From positions 23,512,682 through 23,576,681 of the forward strand of contig CM055831.1 in assembly GCA_029582265.1 (NCBI GenBank): 64,000 nucleotides of DNA, written 5' to 3'. A model generated the notes under the pieces. It was not told the origin of the DNA and searched no databases. It worked only from the letters and a program-made list of their open reading frames with translations. How positions within the stretch are numbered: position 1 is the stretch's first letter; each line of letters opens with the position of its first letter. A program made the translations under genes and the position numbers. Below, one piece after another: positions 58,138 through 64,000 of the stretch. The DNA comes from Zoroaster sp. YZ-2022 (taxonomy: Eukaryota > Echinodermata > Asteroidea > Forcipulatida > Zoroasteridae).

Positions 58138-58188
58138 GTGAAATCTCTGCGGAGAGAGCGGAAAAAGAGTCCATTCCGGCAAAATTGA
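58138..58188 (+). CDS. PXDN: Peroxidasin terminal exon: short basic tail and stop
   Basis: After the acceptor atctttgcag the frame continues in phase 0 as VKSLRRERKKSPFRQN and stops at TGA 58186-58188. The first residues extend the coiled-coil heptads, and the tail is strongly basic. In other peroxidasins a Cys-rich VWC domain follows this helix; none is encoded here. The in-frame acceptor and the good coiled-coil continuation support a real exon. I cannot exclude that exon 12 can also splice to a VWC exon beyond the window. Confidence 0.75.
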   Translation: MKSLRRERKKSPFRQN

Positions 58189-58348
58189 TGACAATCGGTC
58201 ATATGCAGGTCTATTACAAGATTATTAATTATCAGTTTGTTTTTACTGTAAAGTTTTAGGACGCTTGTCCTAAACAAAAAAATACTTTTAAGAAACAATG
58301 TCTTTATGTCATACTGCGGGTTTTATTGTGGTGTATGTTTTGTAAAAA

Positions 58349-58408
58349 AATAAACCTAAAAATAACAGGAATTTATATTGTATTTTCTTTATGAAATTGT
58401 TTAATAAA
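58349..58408 (+). promoter_or_regulatory. Candidate poly(A) signals of the peroxidasin mRNA
   Basis: Two AATAAA hexamers, at 58349-58354 and 58403-58408, lie 160-220 bases after the stop codon in AT-rich DNA. T/GT-rich sequence follows. They are plausible cleavage/polyadenylation signals giving a short 3' UTR. Such hexamers are common in AT-rich DNA, so support is positional only. Confidence 0.4.
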
Positions 58409-59633
58409 CGAGGGTTCTAAACCATACATCTGTGAGCAGAAAGATATACTTAACTGTATGTTATACTTAGCACATTTGGTCTGAAATGGACTGGATTTAC
58501 CATCGAATTATATATTCTTGTGTGTTGTTGTTTTGCTAAGTGGGAGAATTTGCTAAGCCAGTTTTGTTTTTTCTGCTTACTACGGGTGTATAGTCAGGAG
58601 CCCTGGTAATTGACTGCTGGGTGGTGCTACAATACATGGATTTTGTATTCTCTTGGAGGGAAAGGGAGGCAGGAATAAGACATGCTTTTGCAGGGTACGA
58701 AATGAAGGGATGTCCAATTGCCTGGGGAAACCTAGTGAACTGATTATGCTTGAAGATTCTAACAACAAATTACGAAAATCTAAATTGATTTAGATACCAA
58801 TATATCATTCCTGGATTTTGCCAGTTTGATGTACTGAGTATCGGGAAAAAAAGTCTGCAACATTTTGTGGGCAACCAAAGTGACTGGAGGTCACCCTGAG
58901 GTTTAGTTTGTGGTTGCCTCGGGTAACAAGTTTATTTTCTTAATTTCGCACCCTGCTTCGTTATGAAACTCTTAATTGGCATTTTCATTTAATCCCCCAA
59001 AAGTTAGATCCTCTAAATTATCTTTGGGAGATGGGAGTTGGGTCAACTCCCTGTTATGGTTATACAGTGGTGATTACTACATGTAGTAAGTGTTGTCTTC
59101 TAAATTATTTAAGTATTTTATCTTTGAAATTGTTTATTCTATCAATTGTTTATTCTATCTTAGAAGTGCGTTTTTTATCATGTAATTAATGACATGGGGG
59201 GAGTAATGGTTTCTTCCCAAAGCTGGTGAAGAAATAATTAGCAAACTGAAACCCTTTTTTTGGAAGAGGTGGGGAACTTACATAACTGGCAGTTTCTCCA
59301 TTTGATGAATAATCCAGTCGTCAATATTCAAGCTAAAAAGAGGTTGGAGGTACTACATGTACATGTATAGTTGATATGCCTTGTTATACAGCAGTGCTAC
59401 GGTGCTATTAAGGGAATATGCAGTTTTTAAGGGAAATTTTTATAAAATTGTTTTGTTTCTTTTAATTTTGAAGGCTTTTAATTGAAAACTTTACTGCGGA
59501 TATCTACTAGTACCATATCTGTTGATTTTAGCATAATCCATAGTTGTTTTAACACATCATTATTTAATTGAACCTATTTAAAAGTTTAAAACATCTATTT
59601 AATTTGAGAACATGTAGAATGAGGGAAAGGCCA

Positions 59634-59745
59634 GAGGTTGAAAGGTCAAATTGTGATAGGTCAAATTGTGATAGGTCAAATTGTGAAAGGTCAAATTGTG
59701 AAAGGTCAAATTGTGATAGGTCAAATTGTGAAAGGTCAAATTGCA
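59634..59745. repeat. 15-bp repeat, seven to eight copies
   Basis: aggtcaaattgtgaa / aggtcaaattgtgat units in tandem. The length is a multiple of three, so open frames across it are artefacts. Confidence 0.95.
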
Positions 59746-61282
59746 TTCATTGAGTTGCATTGGTTCAAAGTTTCGGGAGGAGGAAATTATTTCCGCTTTA
59801 TAAGAAACCTACTAAATTTTATTCGCATTTGAGTAAAAATGAGGATTGACAGCGAAATGTTCCGAGCACATTAAATTTGACAAGTATGCAAATATCTACT
59901 TCTTTATACAAATTCATTAGGTTGTATCACTTCAATATCAGCATGGAGGTCATCCGTGACGATTGTGAATAAACTGGGATAGATTTGGCTTTTGATCTCA
60001 GTATAATATATTGGATTATCACCAGCGGATTTTATGGACAACAGGGCTATAGCCAGCCTAAGAGAGAAGGGTGTTTAAACTCCTCCCCCAAATAAATTAA
60101 AAACACAGTGCCTGAGGGGCAGACCCATGCATTTTATTAAATATATTGTAAATATGATGACATTTTTGTTGTTGGAAACTTTCCAAAGGGAAGGATGATT
60201 TTGGGGGGGGGGGGGGGGGGTCCTTGAAATGGTGTATATTCTGTGCACAAATGATGATGGAAACGAGGAGACAACTTGGTATGAGCCATATTGTATACAC
60301 ATATACGTTTTATTCAAGTCTGCCACTCAATTGATGTGAAAAATCTTGATTCTCTTCTGTACAATCTACTTATTTTGCAACTGGTTGAAATTAGCTCCTT
60401 GTCCAATTTCATATGAGCTGCTTAATTAAACCACACAAATTTGCTGAGGACAGAAAATGTGTGCTTAGCATAGAAAAAAAGGTTACCAACCAATTTGCCA
60501 CATAATGTATATTGCTTCTTTCAGGTTCTTAGCCTGACGATCTGACGTGAACACTTCGAGGCTCGTGAATTACGCCAGATACTGGCAGTGGCCGCCATGT
60601 TTTCCCCCCCGAGATTCAACTTTAACCTTGGTTGGTAGCTAGCGCGTGAGTCCTCAAAGCGTGACGTCGGATCTTCAGCACAACGTATCCAATGAAATCT
60701 CATGAATGGTATGCCTGGAGCCTGTCTATATCCTCAATGGGATAAAGACAGGGACCAGTCTAGCGGGTTCTCGGCTAAATTTCGCTTTGCAGATATTTTC
60801 TGCTTAGCAGCTCGATGAAATTGGGCCCAGATGTGATGTTATGTGGAGCAAGAGTATTATACATGTACATGGTACTACGGTATATATTTATATATATTAG
60901 TACTGTTATATACAATTGACTAAAGTCATCAAACTTCAAAGTGCTCTTTACTTAAATTATAAGGGAAATCAATTTGTGTTTTTCAAAAGAAATCAACAAG
61001 TTATAAAAATCCAAAGGATCAAACACTGCCAATAAATATGTATATGTAGTCATTGTGGGATGTCTATTTATAGATGTACTGGGAAAATATTCCTTGGGGT
61101 GGATTGCAATAACTGGTCTGACCCCTGGTCTATGTATTTATTCAGCTAAGCAGTAGCACATTGACACAGTCTTTAATCATAGACTGATCGCAATAGCGCA
61201 GTCTGTGAATATAGCTGGCTATATAACTTTATAGTCAGCTAGGGAGGAGCATGTCTATAAGGGAGCATCTCAAAACTCAGAA

Positions 61283-61440
61283 CTTTCCTGTTCCTTTTGG
61301 GAACACAGCTGTTCCAAATAGGAACGCCCGGTGTTCCAAATAGGAACGCCCGGTGTTCCCAGCGTGCGTACTCGTTTATGAAATGTTCCAAATGGAACGT
61401 TACTTTTACGAACACTAAGCGTTTCCAAAGGAACGCCACT
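61283..61440. repeat. Cluster of GTTCC/GGAAC hairpins
   Basis: gttccaaataggaac occurs twice in a 22-bp direct repeat with cgcccggt. Similar short palindromes follow (gttccaaatggaac, gtttccaaaggaac) and one precedes (gttccttttgggaac). Confidence 0.75.
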
Positions 61441-63092
61441 TTGCTCACAGTGAGAAACGATGTGTGCATTCCAGTCAGTGTTCTCAATGGTACCAGTCGA
61501 GGGCAAACAATGGGAGAACACTTATGTGTACACATGACTCACATAGGTGAACCAATGCAATGTCTTCTTTTGCTCTCTTAGCTAGAGTGCCCCTTCACAG
61601 TTTACAATAGATTTGTGACACATTGGTATTAGAAGACCGGTGGCCAAGACTGTTTAATTGCAATCCACCCCTGCTTCACCCATTACAGATTGTCTCACAC
61701 TGTCTGTTGATCACTGTCAAGTAGCTTTGGATCAATAGGTTAATTTACTTGTAGTGAAGTGTTTACTGAGAAAGACATTGAGATGCTAGTGGCAGGAGAC
61801 TTACTGTTTCTTTTTCAAATATTGCGAACAATGGGGGAAAAAACGGTAAGCCTGCTCCCATCTGGCATCTCAAAAGTCTCCCATTGGCCGATCTGCTCAG
61901 TGCACATCGTAGCCCTCTATTGGTGAATTTGCACCCAGTGTCTTGATGATAGCCACTTTGGCGTTGTGTGAGCGTTGTACGTACACTTTATGTGCATATG
62001 TTATGGTGCTATAAAGCGTGCATGTACATGTACTTCTACCAGCCAATGATCGCTGGAGATTTTCAATGCGTACGCACATCAACTGCAAAATACGCCAAAC
62101 ACAACGAGCTATCGCTGCCCTTTCGCCTACAGTGGTCTAACACCATGTGCCCTCAACAGCTCATGCACACTGCGAATAGACAGTAGCCGTGGCCTGTCAA
62201 ATGCCACACCCACTGTTAATGCCACGCCCACACAGTAACATAATTTCCCAGTAATGAGTTTTGATTTCAGGACATGATGAATATGACACATCTGAATGCA
62301 TTTTCACGATTTTCTCGTAATCGACACCAATGAAATATAAAGCTAAAACATTCACTTGTGACATATCTGTTGCTGGTTTATAAAGTATGGATGCAGTTAC
62401 ACAATTGTAAACTAGCTTTAACCACAGATGCATTCGTAAAATTTATTTTCTTTGTATCATAACAGGTAGATGACAATATTTTATTGCTTTTGTCTCGTTG
62501 TGTACCCATTTTTCTAAATGTATTTATATATTTTCTTTATTTTTGGTGTCACTTGTACCAGAAACCTATGAAGTTTTTACAGTTTAGTATGTTTTTTAAG
62601 TGATTTTCTTTTTGTACAGTAGGGAGCTTAAAGTTATTTTATCTAGGAATTATGTTAGATTAAGTAAAATTGATCGGGAAAGACGTGGTTGACCACTTAA
62701 ACTATTTTAGATATAATGAGGAATAACTTATGCTGCTGGTTTTGATTTTAAAAAATACCTGTGCACAACGAATGTCAACATAAATACATGTATCCAGTTT
62801 TATTGAGATTGCACTATCTACAAAATTGGGCAGCAATCTCCAAATGGGTGGGTTATGTGGGAGAAGGTGAAGACATGCCTCGCCCCCCTATCCCCCTACT
62901 GTGCATTGTGATTGAATAAAGAACAGCAATATCAGCGACATAAATTTGTTGTTGGGGGATGATCATATTGATAAAAAGGGGGCAACTTTTATCCTGATTG
63001 AAACCCTTTTCTTCAGTTGACATAGTCAGGGCGTCCAGAGGGCCACTCCCCCTGTTGCCAGGACAACTGCAAAACCCCAGTACTACTGCTTA

Positions 63093-63476
63093 TAATAATG
63101 TAGACTTATACAGTGCATGTATACGTATCCACCAAACTGGTGCTCAAGGCACATTACATTATTACCCCTGCTCATCAGGCTCATAAATCATTCCTGAAAC
63201 CATCTCAGCTCCCTAGGGAGTATACAGCTCAATTGCTGCCATTTCGGCGCATAAAGCGCTAATCAAACACAACAACCAACTCTGCCCTCACAGGTACCCA
63301 TTTACTCCTGAGTGGAGAGAAGCAATTATGGTAAAGTGTCTTGCTCAAGGACACAAGCATCCTTGCTCAAGGACACAAGCACCATGGTCGCGGTTGGGAT
63401 TTGAACCCACATTCTGATGACTCGGCCATCAGAACACATGTCCAGTGCACTAAACCTCTCGGCCATGGCATTCCAC
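63093..63476 (-). mobile_element. SINE S1, downstream flank
   Basis: Inverted copy with a short tail and a complete head. The segment ccttgctcaaggacacaagc is duplicated in tandem at about 63341-63380. Confidence 0.85.
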
Positions 63477-63751
63477 AATGTACCTGCTGCAGTAATTTGT
63501 TTTAATATGCCCCCCCCCCCCCCCACATTTATGGGTACTTGTGGGTACGCCCGTTTCTATTGAGGATACCAAAAGGCCCCAACTGGCAACTGGGGAAACG
63601 TTTAGTGACATTGACACCAGATGCACTAATCCATCACAAAGGTTTCCTGATTGGAGACATTTGGTATATTCTTTAGTAGAGTAGGGTTTCAATCAGGATT
63701 TAGAATATCCCAATCGGGATAGTATCGTTGACTTCAACTCCCAATAGCCAT

Positions 63752-64000
63752 TTAACCCTCCTACACATGGAGGCCACTCCCAACCACTAAATTATGTTCT
63801 TTAGCAACCTTCAGTACATACATGTACAAGCCTGCTGTCCTTTCCAAGTAATCTTACAAAATCAACTGTGTGTCACCCAAGGCTACTGTAACTGTTTGAA
63901 CATATTAGTATGGCCTGCAATGTATCGATGGGAGACCACTTTACCCTGCAATCTCAGTGGTGTGACAGTGCACAGAAGGGTAACCATAGGAGGCCACTGG
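63752..64000 (-). mobile_element. MT4 MITE, subtype 3, cut by window end
   Basis: Begins TTAACCCTCCTAC and runs as the inverse of 53968-54256 (catgggagaccac, cagtgcacagaagggtaacc) to the last base. Confidence 0.78.

Larger units (their letters stand above)
281..58188 (+). other. PXDN: Peroxidasin gene (5'-partial), 13 exons
   Basis: Peroxidasins are secreted, trimeric haem peroxidases of the extracellular matrix. They use H2O2 and bromide to make HOBr, which forms sulfilimine cross-links in basement-membrane collagen IV. Here 13 exons (3,835 nt) join in one open frame with compatible intron phases. The domain order is LRR, LRRCT, Ig1-Ig4, linker, haem peroxidase, basic processing segment, coiled coil, stop. 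This matches vertebrate PXDN and insect Pxn except that no VWC domain follows. Ig1 and Ig3 are each split over two exons; Ig2 and Ig4 are single exons; most of the peroxidase sits in one 1,639-nt exon. The start codon, signal peptide and earlier LRRs lie upstream. Family assignment is very secure. Orthology to PXDN rather than a lineage-specific paralogue is inferred. Confidence 0.97.
58409..64000. other. 3' flanking DNA
   Basis: No gene can be supported here on either strand. It contains a 15-bp repeat (59634-59745), a cluster of GTTCC/GGAAC hairpins (61283-61440), SINE S1 (63093-63476) and the start of an MT4 element cut by the window edge (63752-64000). I looked for a Cys-rich VWC exon and saw none. 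Confidence 0.6.

Noticed and set aside
63830..63845. CCP-like codons suggesting a VWC exon
   Set aside because: The bases lie inside an MT4 element of subtype 3 that also occurs at 53968-54256; there is no Cys-rich frame around them.

Overview
The window is animal nuclear DNA. It holds one recognisable gene, a peroxidasin (PXDN family) on the + strand, split into 13 exons across about 58 kb. The exons have GT/AG borders and join in frame. They encode 1,277 residues plus a split first codon: the last leucine-rich repeat, the LRR C-terminal cap, four Ig domains, a linker, a complete animal haem peroxidase, a basic segment with an Arg-Ser-Arg-Arg processing site, and a C-terminal coiled coil. 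The 5' part (signal peptide and earlier LRRs) lies upstream of the window. The last exon found ends just after the coiled coil, so the usual C-terminal VWC domain is absent. The repeat-rich introns, tRNA-derived SINEs and many small TTAA-flanked elements suggest a marine invertebrate deuterostome, perhaps an echinoderm. That is an inference from style, not a proven assignment.

Layout: 1-10021 has the last LRR exon, a 9.5 kb intron full of C-rich minisatellites and small elements, and the LRRCT exon. 11261-27689 holds the four Ig domains on six exons. 34805-39903 holds the linker, the 1.6 kb peroxidase exon and the end of the peroxidase domain. 39904-56312 is a 16.4 kb intron dominated by tandem arrays. 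56313-58188 holds the processing/coiled-coil exon and the terminal exon, with possible poly(A) signals at 58349 and 58403. 58189-64000 is 3' UTR and flanking DNA with no gene I can support.

Everything else is repeats. I label the families: MT1, MT2 and MT3 (TTAA then CCCTAAC), MT4 (TTAA then CCCTCCTAC), MT5 (TTAA then CCAGTTCGCG), MT6 (TTAA then AGGGGCA or AGGGACA) and MT7 (TTAA then AGGGAAGGTACAACATTGG). All look like non-autonomous TTAA-target (piggyBac-like) elements, and no transposase is visible in the window. There are also Tc1-like, hAT-like and palindromic MITEs, two tRNA-derived SINE families (S1, S2), and a 120-bp element without terminal inverted repeats (D120) that carries a hammerhead-like core.

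Several insertions can be read against empty copies in this same window, which fixes target-site duplications directly. Several minisatellites can be traced to a parent transposon end. The most unusual items are the VWC-less peroxidasin end, D120, the 2.45 kb 16-bp minisatellite that seems to derive from the MT7 terminus, and the 44-bp internal array that varies from 1 to about 18 copies between MT1 elements.
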